A stretch of 64,000 nucleotides of DNA. It comes from Russula earlei. Taxonomy: Eukaryota > Basidiomycota > Agaricomycetes > Russulales > Russulaceae. Location of the stretch: contig JAGFNK010000205.1 of assembly GCA_025769875.1 (NCBI GenBank), positions 22,249-86,248 of the forward strand, given 5' to 3'. A program made the position numbers and the translations under genes. Shown in pieces: positions 54,529 to 64,000 of the stretch. Each line of letters starts with the position of its first letter. The first letter of the stretch is position 1. The notes under the pieces were generated by a model. The model was not told the origin of the DNA. It saw nothing but the letters and a program-made list of their open reading frames with translations, and did not search any database.

Positions 54529-55725
54529 CTAAACATGCGATAAGTCCAGGTAGGCTATCCCAGTTGCCAGTCTGGTCCAAAGTACTGGTTCTGTGACACA
54601 AGCACTCTCTGGGGTGTTTTGTAAGATTGAGAATAAGAATTCCACCAAGGTTTCATCTTGCCAGACAGGGTGGATGGTGCTGTAGACTTCATTAGTGTTA
54701 AGCATGGCAAGATTTCTGATAGAGAAGAGATATTTGGGACACTTTGGAAGGAGAGGTGTTACACAGAACGAGATGGTAGAGGATGACCATGTTCCCCATT
54801 GAAGGAGGAGTTGGTATTGAGGTTCAGTGAGGTTATATATGAGGAAGGTGGTGGGGGTACAATTTGTGCAGAGCGCATCTTTGCTGGGTTGGGGGGCTAG
54901 GACACCAAGTTCAGTGGAGTGTGATATCTTGGTTGCTGCCATGAAAATCTTGTTTCTGATGCTGTTATGGAGGTCCAGATTGAAAACTTTGCCTCTGAAA
55001 GGGTGGGCTAAGAGCTTATACCCCACAGAGGAATCCCAGGAGTCAACTGTGTTGAGGTCTAAGTAGTCAAAGGCTGAGGTGGGATGGGTGTTGTGGATTT
55101 GGGGCATTGCTCCTGCAGTATATTTTTCAAGGGGATTGTGAGGGGAGTCACAGTTATTGTCAGGGATCAGGTGGTTTGTGGCTGTGGCTGTGACTTGAGC
55201 TCTGAGGGAAGTCAGTGTGGGGGTGGGTTCAGTCAGGGTGGAAATGATTTGGTCATTCAATGTGTTGGGGGTGTATGTTGTTGGGGTGTGGGGCTGTGGT
55301 GGGGGGGGGTCTCTCCTCCATCTCCAGGGTGTTCCTTGGGGCGTGTTGTAAGGATGGGTGGAGTCAGGGGAATGTTCAGCGATGGAGAGGCCAGGAGTGA
55401 GTGGGGGGTGTCCTCTAGGGAGGTGGGCATAGGGATTGGTGGGGGTGTGGGACTGAGGACAGGCTGGAAGGGGTTGTTGTTCCCTAGGGGGGCCAAGGTG
55501 CATGTAGATCTGGGGGGGAATGGTGATGGTCAGGATTTTGGGAGCAGGGGAGAGATGGTTTGGGCTAGTGAGGTCAGGGTTAGTGTCTGGAGAGATGCTT
55601 CTCCTGGTCCGTTTGTTTTTGTTTTTTCTTGCCTTGGAGGTGGCAGAGGCAGGTCTGCCTAAGACCACAAGGCGGGCTAGCATAGTTGATTTGGGTGCAG
55701 AGTCTTTGGAAGTGTCTGAGGGCAT
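54529..55725 (-). CDS. Retroelement ORF1/gag-like ORF, truncated
   Basis: A 398-codon frame starting MPSDTSKDSAPKSTMLARLV. The N-terminal half is Pro/Thr-rich (low complexity). The C-terminal half reads SSVGYKLLAHPFRGKVFNLD, SIRNKIFMAATKISHSTELG, TTFLIYNLTEPQYQLLLQWG, SSSTISFCVTPLLPKCPKYL and FSIRNLAMLNTNEVYSTIHP. I recognise this as a type repeated many times in Agaricomycete genomes next to reverse transcriptases, usually with a C-terminal zinc knuckle, which is missing here. It ends at the LTR-X border (54515), so the 3' part was probably displaced by that insertion. Confidence 0.5.
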   Translation of the reverse strand: MPSDTSKDSAPKSTMLARLVVLGRPASATSKARKNKNKRTRRSISPDTNPDLTSPNHLSPAPKILTITIPPQIYMHLGPPREQQPLPACPQSHTPTNPYAHLPRGHPPLTPGLSIAEHSPDSTHPYNTPQGTPWRWRRDPPPPQPHTPTTYTPNTLNDQIISTLTEPTPTLTSLRAQVTATATNHLIPDNNCDSPHNPLEKYTAGAMPQIHNTHPTSAFDYLDLNTVDSWDSSVGYKLLAHPFRGKVFNLDLHNSIRNKIFMAATKISHSTELGVLAPQPSKDALCTNCTPTTFLIYNLTEPQYQLLLQWGTWSSSTISFCVTPLLPKCPKYLFSIRNLAMLNTNEVYSTIHPVWQDETLVEFLFSILQNTPESACVTEPVLWTRLATGIAYLDLSHV

Positions 55726-56041
55726 TGTTGTGGGGTGCAGTGCTATTCTGTGATGTTCTATAAGGTGTTGGTGTGGTTTGTTGTCTTGGTTGTTTTGTTG
55801 GTGTTGAGGCAGGTTGTGGAAGGGGATTGTGTCTTATGTGTGGGTTTAATGTGGAGGTTTATTGTTTGTTGAGGTGGTCCAGTGGGGGAGTGTTCCTCAG
55901 TTGGGGTCAGGCAGGTGGGGTGCAGGTGTTGTTGCTTTTATGTGCACAGGCTCAGGGTGTGCATTCAAACTTCATGCAATTAGTTTCTGAGTTTGGTTTC
56001 TATGCTCTCTAGGATGTCTTCTACAGATTCTCTGGTAGGTC
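55726..56041. other. G/T-rich leader next to the ORF1-like gene
   Basis: Strongly strand-biased (GT-rich on plus) non-coding stretch between the ORF1-like start and the copia LTR. It may be the element's 5' untranslated region. Confidence 0.35.
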
Positions 56042-56582
56042 TGTAGAAACTATGGGGTTCAACGAGAGTGGGAGAAATGACAGTTTTTGTGAGTGAGTGC
56101 CGCGTCCGAAGGGAGGCCTACATGTTCGCACTCGCGAGGGTCGCTGAATAAGCAATGACTGTGCTCAGTGACTCACGCGCATAAGCGATCACTGAAGATA
56201 TATTACCTGAATAAGCAATGACTGTGCTATCCAGGTATGAGCTCTTATGGAACGTAAGAAAAGGGTAGCTAAAGGAACGTACCTCAGTGACTCGCACGCG
56301 TAAGCGATCACTGAGGGAAGGTAAGTATTTTGTCTACTCATATAAGTAGGAAACAGGTGCGGATTCTGTAAGTCCGCGGACGAAGGGTATGCAAGAAATG
56401 GGACAATGATCGAGCCAATAGACATCCAGACTAGTTAATTAGTCTAGGTACTAATTGTTGTAAATAGCTAGATCCACTTAGGGTGGCCTAATGGCATGGG
56501 TATATGTATCGACTGAGGGGACAACTCACTCGTTCTCGTGCGCTCGCGATCGAGTTCACTCGCGCTCAGGAATTTTACAACA
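56042..56582 (-). repeat. Copia 3' LTR (541 bp)
   Basis: Contains internal short duplications (GAATAAGCAATGACTGTGCT occurs twice; the GCGATCACTGA block recurs). Related truncated copy in opposite orientation at 30590-30990. Confidence 0.8.
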
Positions 56583-57414
56583 CTCCCCTCGCTTTGTGGA
56601 CAGGCTGAGTCCTGACGCAAAGTGTTTGACCTTCACAGAAGGGAGCGCCTTGGTGAGCGCGTCGGCGAGCATGTCATCTGTTGGGCAATACACGAGTCGT
56701 GCAGAACCTTGCTCGATGACCCATCAAATCCAGTGGTACCAGACGTCAATGTGTTTGGTCCGGGCGTGATACTGATGGTCGCGCGCGAGCGCGATAGCTG
56801 ACTGATTGTTGGAGAAAAGGGTGGTGGCATTAGAGAGGGGGCCAAAGACTTCTGAGATAAGGCTGTGCAGCCATAGCGCTTCCTTCATCCCGTGAGTGGC
56901 CGCAACGTATTCACTCTCTGTGGTCGAGAGTGAAATGATCTCCTGGCGCTTTGAGGACCAAGAGACAGCACCGCCGTCGATGAGGAACGCGTAGCCTGAG
57001 ATGGCGCGCCGATCCTCGGCCATGCTGCCATCCGCGTCCGCATATCCTTCAAGGACGCGCTTTGTTTCGCCATAAGTGAGCCACAAGTCGCGTGTGCCAG
57101 ACAAGTAACGGTAAATTCGCTTGACTGCATGCCAGTGCGCTGGGCCTGGGTTTGTGGCGAACCGTGCTATGGTGGCCACTGCAAAGGCGATGTCCGGGCG
57201 CATGGAAAGTGCGGCCCAATTGAGGGCGCCGACGGCCTCGCGGTATGGTACATCGCGCATGGCGGCAGACTCAGCCGCGCTTGTTGGCGACTGCTCGTGC
57301 GTAAGGCAGGACTGTATGTCCATGGGTGTGGAGAGTGGTTTGAGCTCGTCTAAATGATAGCGACGAAGGATCGAGTCAATATATGCTTGCTGCGACATGT
57401 GGATGGTGCCGCCC
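56583..57414 (-). pseudogene. Copia reverse transcriptase end / RNase H
   Basis: Minus-strand frame with copia hallmarks: QAYIDSILRRYHLDELKPLS, YREAVGALNWAALSMRPDIA, HWHAVKRIYRYLSGTRDLWL, YADADGSMAEDRRAISGYAF, SWSSKRQEIISLSTTESEYV and LFSNNQSAIALARDH. A TGA at 56724 interrupts HIDVWYHWI from WVIEQGSARLVYCPTDDMLA and DALTKALPS, where copia proteins have Arg. It is cut at the N-terminal side by the gypsy LTR at 57415. Confidence 0.88.
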
Positions 57415-58002
57415 TGTTAAGGCTCCAAAGTGCCTTAAATAAGATCAATGGTCGCGTCTATAAACGCGTCCTACCAATGCAGATATGCTTGAGTCAAGCA
57501 AGCAATACTCGTGGAGGGGAAGGAGTATTAGATCCTTCTAGAGTATGACAACAAGATGAGAGGGGCTCTGCAGATGGGGTAGGAGTCAACTGTTTGGGAT
57601 TGGCAAACTAAGTCGAGCTTAGGGCTCAACTGTTACGACTGGGGGCTTTATATAGCCTTACAGGGATAAGGTTTGTACTACTGTAGTACTAGTCGGTGCT
57701 ATAGAAGCAAAACATGGCTCATAGAAGCGAGGTTGCTTCTATGTAAACGATCTCGGTGCTGGAAGCATTAAGTGCTTCCCCAATCAAGGAATCGACGTAC
57801 GTGGCGGTACAGGAACATCTGGGACAGAAGCAATGCTACTCATTGCTTCTTCAGTACATCTTCTGAAAGATACGATCAACGCGCTCCGAATGTGATATCA
57901 AGGAACATAAACGATCAAGATCTGACGCACGCATAATGCAAACGGTGCAGTCCATAGTTCAGGTGTTCCGGCATCTTCCGGACCCCAAACCACTCGGTAA
58001 CA
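57415..58002 (-). repeat. 3' LTR of the second gypsy element (588 bp)
   Basis: TG...CA ends with short inverted TGTTA/TAACA termini. It is relatively CpG-rich compared with its relative at 28672-28913. Confidence 0.8.
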
Positions 58003-58043
58003 TTACCCCTCCTTCAGATTGGTGGTCCCACACACCAACGATT

Positions 58044-59500
58044 CTAAAATCGAGTGGTGGGGTCAACGCCATCATCATCAAGGGGAGGAGGTGATGTGGT
58101 GAAGGTGTATCGGCCTTCTTCTGCTGCCTCATAGGCAGCCAATGCTGAGGCCACTATCGCCTCTGACTCCTCAGCAGTGGCTGCAGGAGACATGATCTGT
58201 GGGAGTCTGTCAGAGTCCCTAGGTAACCTCCGGACTGGAGGTGTGTCTGAGCGAAGAGGAGTCGTAGTGAAAGGTTCTTGAAAGGTCCTGGACCCTTCTC
58301 CTTTCGCTACCTGCAAAATGCGTGGGTTAGCAGTGTCCTCCCTCTCCTGGTCGGACTTCCTCTTCCTGCTTGGGTGTGCCTGTTCCCATCCTTGGTGGAA
58401 AGGGCATGATCTGATTGGTGTATAGGAACGATGATAGGGAGGTACTAGGCAATGTGAGGCAGCGTCTGCTGCCAGTTGGTCGTGGCAATACTGGTGGGGC
58501 AGTGGACAGTACTTGTTAAAATGTCCTACCTCACCACAATACTTGCATTGGTTCCTTTCCTCCTCCCTTCTATCATGTTCAGCTGCTGAGGCTCCAGAAT
58601 GAAGTCAGCCGTTGCAGTAGACGCTTCCCCGCTGCTGCTATAGGAATGGTAATAGAGCTTTGGGGGGAAGGGTTTGGTGACGCTTCCGATCCTGCTCCTC
58701 CTCGAAGGCGCATACCGGACATGGTTTGGAGGACATTCATCTCCTCTTCTGAATACCCTTGCACCGTCGTAGGTGTGGGGCTGGCTGGTACTGGTTCTGG
58801 GTCAGAGGTAGCATACCCCTGAGCGATGTCTGCCAAAGGCAGCTGAGGGACGAAGACGGGTAGAGGGGGAGTGGGCTGCCCAGCCCGATAGTTGGTGAGG
58901 AGTTCTTCAGCCCAGACACCTGGAGGGGTTTCTCCCTGGCTACAGCCTGCTTCAATGAACTCCCAACAACGTGAGCGTACTTTGGCTGCCACCATTCTCT
59001 CCTTGGCTTCAGCCCTGTCTCTCTCTACTCCTCGCTTCTCAGCTAGGTACTTGCTGAGCTTGTAGCGCAGCTGCTTCTCCTCTTCTTCAAGCACCTTATA
59101 GTTAGCTTCCAGCGTTTCTTGTAGGGTGTAGAGATGGTCCAAGCGGGTAGAGTTCTGCCTGCAGCCCATAGTCGCCTAGCAGGTAGAGGGTCTGTCTCCA
59201 GCGCCCTTCGAACTGCCTCTCTGTGTCGAAGCAGTCTAAGTCATGTTCGTCTTGGCCATAGTTATAGAGGTTATAGCAAGGGGTGGCCTGGAGGATCTTG
59301 CCATAGTCTGCATGGCCTTCTCCATTCTTCCCCCTCACTCTCGGCTCTCCCAAGGCAACGTCATAGGCCACATACCTGGCCGGTTTGTTGCCCCAAGTCA
59401 TGCCATCAGGGATGTCAATCCCTGTGTGGTGTCTGTCAGTGTCCCATCGTACCCAAGGCTCTCCAGGGTGGGCATCCTGGGCAAGAGTGCCTGGTGGGGG
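58044..59500 (-). CDS. 3' extension of gypsy pol: coiled coil plus zinc knuckle (unknown role)
   Basis: Downstream of the chromodomain. Read through small indels it gives an acidic/aromatic part (HADYGKILQATPCYNLYNYG, FDTERQFEGRWRQTLYLLGD at about 59170-59330), a strong predicted coiled coil (LQETLEANYKVLEEEEKQLR, YLAEKRGVERDRAEAKERMV at about 58980-59140), a Pro-rich region, and a CCHC knuckle (CKYCGEVGHFNKYC) at about 58515-58560, ending DDDGVDPTTRF at 58044. Normally gypsy elements carry their knuckle in gag, so this is either a relocated gag-like module or a separate 3' protein. The frame is broken near 59160. Confidence 0.5.
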
Positions 59501-59699
59501 ACATCACATCCCAATCCCCAGGCTGAACGTCGACTTGGTCAGCAGGGGGTCCAAATTCGAGAGGACGCATATCTGCTTCTCCTTCTCCAGTGTTATGTTC
59601 ATCCATTCCTTGGAAGAAGGCAAGAAGGGAAGCATCGGGAGTGGTGATTTCAAGTGGCCCCTCTACACCAGAGAGGTCGGACTGGGGAACGATTTCATT

Positions 59700-62611
59700 A
59701 GTGGAGTTTGGGACATTTGTGAGCGACGATATGGGGATGAGGAAGTAGAGGGCATCTTTCGCTGGACTTTTATAACCCAGTATGGCAGTGGGGTTCTTTC
59801 TGTGATATTCCTCTATTAGTCTAGACGCTTTGATGTTCTCTACTGGCTCCCAAGAGTCATGGGCTTCGGAGTACCCTTCCCACCGGACTTGATACTCCAG
59901 CTGTTTCCTCCTTCCAGTTCGTCTTGAACCTAAAATCGTTGCTACTTCATATTCCTCTTCTCCCTTCCACCAATTCTGCTTCTGGATTGGTGTAGTTGGC
60001 CCCATGCTCCTCGGTTTCCTTGTAAGGTGTCAATAAGGAGGCATGAAACGCGTTATGGATCCTCCAGCGGCTAGGGAGATCCAATCTGTATGTCACCGGA
60101 CTAATCACCTCCGTGATTCAAAGGGCCCATATCGTTTTGGGCGTAGTTTCACTGTAGGATGTGTCGTTTTTAGGTTGGTGCTGTCGAGCCATACCCTTTC
60201 TCCTTTCTGATAAGGTTGGAAACTACTTCTTCGCTTCCACATTAGGGAAGCGATCTTCATCACTTCTTGTGCCTGTGATCTCGCTTCCTGGATCCGGACT
60301 TTCCAATGTCTATTCTTGGTATCTTGCTTCCCGAATTTGGCTGGTGTGCTTTGGGCATAAAACCCATCCATAAGAAGAAAGGGGATTGTCTGGTTGTCTC
60401 TGAAACGTTAGAATTCATCGTGTATTGCACCAGAGGCAGCCAATCCACCCAATCGTCTTGTTGGTGGTTGCAAAAGATTCTTAGTGATGTTTCCCATCGT
60501 CTGATTCGTTCTTTCTGATTGTCCAATCTGTCTGAGGATGGTAGGCAGTGCTGATATTCTGTTTGATATGCAGCTGGTCGCAAAGTTCCCTAATGAACTT
60601 GGAACTTATTAGTTTATCTCGATCGGATATGATCTTGCTTGGTACTCCCACAAATGGGAATATTCTGTCCTTGTAGAGCTGTGCTAGCTCTTCTGCGTCC
60701 ATTTCTTCTTTGCAAGGAAGCAAGATGACGCCTTTAGTACAATCGTGGTCAGTGACAGTCAATATACTGTCATATCCTTTCGACTTCGGCAATTTGACCA
60801 CAAAGTCCATGCTGACAGTTGAGAAGGGAGTAGCCCCTTCTTCTGGTGGAATGGGATACAAGGGAGGTCGATTTGGATGAGTGTTTGACTTGTTACTTTG
60901 GCAAATTGCGCATCCTTCCACATATCGATCGACAAAGCGTCTTATGGTGGGCCACCAGTAGTATCGCATCATTCCCAGTAATGTTTTAGCTTTTCCTGGG
61001 TGTCCTGCTGTGGGACTGTCATGATACTGTTCCAGTAAGGTCCTGTGGGTTCCTTCGTCGCCTGTAACCACCAAGGCTTCATTCTTCCACCATAAGTTAT
61101 GTCGCTTCTCCAGTCGGTGTCTCTGTACCCAATCAAGTAACTTTAATCGGTGTCTTTCTTCCCCTTGTTGGTTCTTTATCCGTTCTTCCAATGCAGTAGT
61201 GTGCATTACTCGAATAAAAAGATGGTCAGGTAGCGCGACCACTTCTTCTTTATCCCCTTGTCCATCAGTCAAGGTCAGGTCTCCTTGACAGGGCATCTGC
61301 TTTATTCCTTGCCCCTGCCTGATGTTTCAATTCTAAGTCAAAGTCCGCCAAGAAGGTAATGTATCTTGCCACTCGACCATTTATTCGCTGAGGGTGTCAG
61401 GTAATGCAACAGGTTCGCATGGTCTGTATAAACCACCACCTTATGCTTTGCTCCCATGAGTAGGTGTCGCCAGTGTTTCAAGGCTCGCACCATGGCTAAG
61501 AACTCTTTGTCCCATATGTCGTAGTTCTTCTCTGCTTGTTTCAAGGCTGCTGAGAAGTAACCTATTGGCCTCCTCTTTCCTTGTTCGTCCTTCTGGAATA
61601 ATACTGCTCCAATGGCATAATTGGACGCGTCTACTTCCAGTTCAAAGGGTCGCTCCTCATCAGGATGGAGCAGGACAGGGTCAGAAGATACTATCTGGAT
61701 AAGTCGTTCCAGAGCATCTTTGCATTCTTGGGTCCATTCAAATGGCACCCCTTTCTTTGTCAAGGCAATAATGGGTCGAGCAATCTGACTGAATCCTCGA
61801 ATGAAAGCCCTATTGTACTGAGGACTCCCATGACTTTGCCGCCCAACTTCGTGTATGTCCTTGATTTCCAAGGCCAGTCCGTGATTCCTCGGACTTTGGA
61901 GGCCTCAATCTTCATCTTCCCTTCGTCTATGTCCCATCCTAGCATGGTTAGTTTTCGCACCATGAACTGGCACTTCTGGGGTTTCAGGAAGTATGACTTC
62001 TTCTGCATCAGTGAGTAGTTCGTTGACACATTGCTCATGGATTTCTAGTTGTTCAGGACTGTCCCCCGTGGCAATTCCAAAGTCATCCAGATAGTTGACC
62101 GTGTATTCTGCCCATCGGTCCAGCCAGTCACCGAAGTCTCTTCTCATCAGCCTAGTAAAGAAGGCTGGTGCGTTCTTGAGCCCAAAATACATGACGTTGG
62201 GCAGGTAGGTTCCATATGGGTCTTGAAGGCTGCCTTCCAGCGATCTCCTTCTGCCAGTCGCACATTATTGTATCCCCATCGTATATCGAATTTGGAGAAG
62301 ACCTTTTTCCCTCGGAGTCTTTCCACCTCTTGTTCCAGATGTGGTAAAGGTTCATTGTCTCGTCTGGTCCACTGATTTAGTCGTCGATAGTCTACAATGA
62401 TCCTCTTCCTTGCTGTCCTTCTTGCCAATGAAGAACACTGGAGATGTGTAGCTGGATGGACCTGGAGTGATGTATCGCTTCTCTACTTCATCAGCTAGGA
62501 ATTTCTTGAGGTATTCTCGCTCATCTCGTGTTAGGGGGTACACTTTGCAGTTTAGTTCCTTTGGTGCGTCAGGTAACAGCTCTATCTGCATGTCTGGTTC
62601 CCTTGGTGGGG
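59700..62611 (-). pseudogene. pol: Gypsy pol: RT, RNase H, integrase, chromodomain (frame-broken)
   Basis: RT: FDIRWGYNNVRLAEGDRWKA and YLDDFGIATG at about 62080-62300. RNase H: PFELEVDASNYAIGAVLFQK, NYDIWDKEFLAMVRALKHWR at about 61440-61660. Integrase: HDSPTAGHPGKAKTLLGMMR, YVEGCAICQSNK, TVSMDFVVKLPKSKGYDSIL, IISDRDKLISS and STAYHPQTD at 60530-61050; the expected Glu-containing helix after HPQTD is out of frame. Chromodomain at about 59820-59990: EEEYEVATILGSRRTG, LEYQVRWEGYSEAHDSWEPV. Numerous stops and shifts mean it is non-functional as read. Confidence 0.85.
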
Positions 62612-63574
62612 TGTCAAGACTCACTGTTGAACTATCCAGTTCAAGAGCGAGGGATAAGCTCGAAGACGAGTCGATAGATGTCCAAGACCGCGGGGCAAGC
62701 AAGAAGTAGAGTCCAGAGTAGTAACAGATACCAGAGAGGTACTGTTACGTGAGAGTCGAGCAATCACGCAGGGAAGAGGCCAGGGAGGGTAGTCACAAGG
62801 GGATGGTCCTTAAAGGAGTATCCCAGGGATAGAGAGTGCCGTAACAAATGGACAGTCTGAGGACTGCTGCTACTTTATTGAGCGCTTATATACTACAAGA
62901 GAACTGCTAAATAAGGGAACAAGTCATAACCTTGTTATCAAGCACAATAGAGTGATGAGTAAGAAGTGGGGGGATGCTTACTGAGCATGCTCAGTCATGC
63001 TCAGTAAGCTGCTGAGTAAGAAGACTCTTCTTGATGAGTAAGAGCTTCCATTGTCCACGTGTTCACTGCTTTAGTGCACGTGCAAGCACCTGATTCATTT
63101 CCTGTTAGTTAGTTAGGGCCGGTCATTTGAGGACTTGTAGTTGGTTAGGGAATAGTGATATCTTATAAGGCCCTTATATAGTTCTATTAGGGTCCTTAGA
63201 GTCGACCCTAATACTTCTATTAAGGTCCTTAGTGTTGCCTTATAGTTCGTTCTATAGTTATTAGAGTTGGTCTAATAACGCGGTAGGGCCTTTGATACCA
63301 GGTTAGTACCTATTGTAGAGTTCCTAAGGTCGTTCCAAAGGGTCCTTAGGAAGGCCCTAATGCTGTCTTTTGTTGCTAGAAGGGTTGCCTTTAAGTGGGG
63401 CTTGCTGTATGTCGATTGTGCCGAGAATCGCTCGCGCAACAATGCGTGCGCGATATTGTGGACACCTCTACTCACCCCTTTTGCTCGTGTGAACAGGGTG
63501 ACACCATAGAGGCTGGGTTTCCTCCTATAAGGAAGGGTCCTTCAAGGGCCCTCTCCGGAGAATGGTTCATGACA
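62612..63574 (-). mobile_element. Solo LTR, family LTR-G (963 bp), inside the second gypsy pol
   Basis: Opposite orientation to 32399-33360; runs TGTCAAGACTC to GGTTCATGACA with GTGGG target duplications (62606-62610 and 63575-63579), an extra G separating the left one. It splits RT from protease. Confidence 0.85.
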
Positions 63575-64000
63575 GTGGGAATCTCTGGGACTTCTCTTCT
63601 GAGAAGACATCTGCAAAGTGGTGGAATTGCTTTGGAACATTGGCAAGGGGATCCTCTCCTTCCTGTGGTTTAATCGACTGCTGGGCCCACTTCTGAGCAA
63701 TAGTTGTCTTTTGTAGGTAGATGGCTTCCCCTTTCTTCAATTGCGGTTTTCATCTCTTGCTCGCTTTTGGAGTTTTGCAAACATAGAGATCCAGGTACTT
63801 GTATTGAGCAGTCTCAATCTGTACTGTTCCTTCCATCAACTGTCCTTTCTTCCAGTTGATGGTGTGGTCGAATCATATTAGGAAGGATATCCCAGGATGA
63901 CCCGATCCGTTCCTAAATCTGTGAGATAGAACCTTTGCAAGCTCTCTTTCCTTGTATCAGACGCGAAGCCAACAGAATGGGTGAGTTCCCCTTGCTTATT
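63575..64000 (-). pseudogene. Gypsy protease region of the second element (partial)
   Basis: Minus-strand pieces SLQRFYLTDLGTDRVILGYP and INWKKGQLMEGTVQIE (about 63800-63960) match the end of a retroviral-type aspartic protease (the (I/L)LG motif). The catalytic DSG would lie beyond the window edge. A frame break follows GYP. Confidence 0.6.

Larger units (their letters stand above)
56042..57414 (-). mobile_element. Ty1/copia element, 3' end only
   Basis: 3' LTR 56042-56582 (TGTAGAAAC to TTTTACAACA in plus orientation), purine tract GCGAGGGGAG just above it, then pol end up to 57414 where a gypsy LTR starts. The upstream part of the element would lie beyond the inserted gypsy, outside the window. 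Confidence 0.85.
57415..64000 (-). mobile_element. Second chromodomain Ty3/gypsy element (partial, older)
   Basis: Minus orientation, inserted in the copia element. 3' LTR 57415-58002 (TGTTAAGGCTCC to GGTAACA), purine tract CTGAAGGAGGGG just above it, then a 3' extension ORF, chromodomain, integrase, RNase H, RT and protease, running off the window end. A solo LTR-G interrupts it at 62612-63574. Many frame breaks suggest it is no longer functional. Confidence 0.88.

Noticed and set aside
55084..55662. Gly-rich plus-strand frame
   Set aside because: Antisense shadow of the Pro/Thr-rich half of the ORF1-like frame on the minus strand.
1..64000. tRNA or rRNA genes
   Set aside because: No cloverleaf with a proper T-loop and no rRNA-like stretch was noticed by eye; a tRNAscan or Infernal run would settle this.

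Overview
This window is nuclear DNA of a filamentous basidiomycete, most likely an Agaricomycete. The evidence is intron-dense genes with introns of about 50 nt, families typical of mushroom-forming fungi (a DUF6533-type membrane protein, an Agaricomycete-only tandem pair), and chromodomain Ty3/gypsy retrotransposons. No bacterial, organellar, rRNA, tRNA or CRISPR feature was seen.

Layout. About 0.1-28.5 kb is a compact, gene-rich arm: uL22/RPL17 (+), a Ras guanine-nucleotide exchange factor (-), a DUF6533 membrane protein with a duplicated tail remnant (-), the NuA4 subunit EAF7 (+), the ubiquitin chain-elongation factor UFD2 (-), mitochondrial bL35 (+), a phosphoglycerate-mutase-like histidine phosphatase (-), a two-AN1-finger protein (+), a PPWD1-type WD40-cyclophilin (+), two tandem copies of an uncharacterised family (-), a coiled-coil protein of unknown function (-) and a small SRPBCC/START-like protein (+). 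Most are housekeeping genes: translation, ubiquitin handling, chromatin acetylation, splicing-associated prolyl isomerisation. Several pairs are divergent and share short promoters (UFD2/bL35m 110 bp; phosphatase/AN1 238 bp). I solved exon structures with open, divisible-by-three frames for RPL17, bL35m, AN1 and SRPBCC.

About 28.6-64 kb is a transposon graveyard. 28.6-42.8 kb holds old, CpG-depleted material: an LTR fragment, a hAT transposase relic, copia and gypsy fragments, a gag-like Pro/Ala-rich relic split by a solo LTR, a Tc1/mariner-type DDE transposase relic, and a SAM-like-domain relic, bounded in part by inverted repeat arms of about 0.9 kb. 43.2-52.9 kb is a young, nearly complete Ty3/gypsy element with near-identical LTRs, gag, pol with chromodomain, and extra ORFs upstream of gag. 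52.9-64 kb is a nest: an LTR split by a solo LTR, an ORF1/gag-like ORF, a copia element cut by a second chromodomain gypsy element, itself cut by another solo LTR.

Two patterns cut across the annotation. First, single extra bases break otherwise well-conserved frames in host genes (EAF7, PPWD1, the phosphatase, the coiled-coil gene, probably RasGEF and UFD2) and in the young gypsy element alike. This looks more like insertion-type sequence error than gene decay, so I do not call those genes pseudogenes. Second, an LTR fragment near 28.7 kb has lost essentially every CpG present in its relative at 57.8-58.0 kb, a direct footprint of CpG deamination. No clearly new host pathway was found; the most unusual cargo is the set of accessory ORFs in the two gypsy elements and the uncharacterised tandem gene family.
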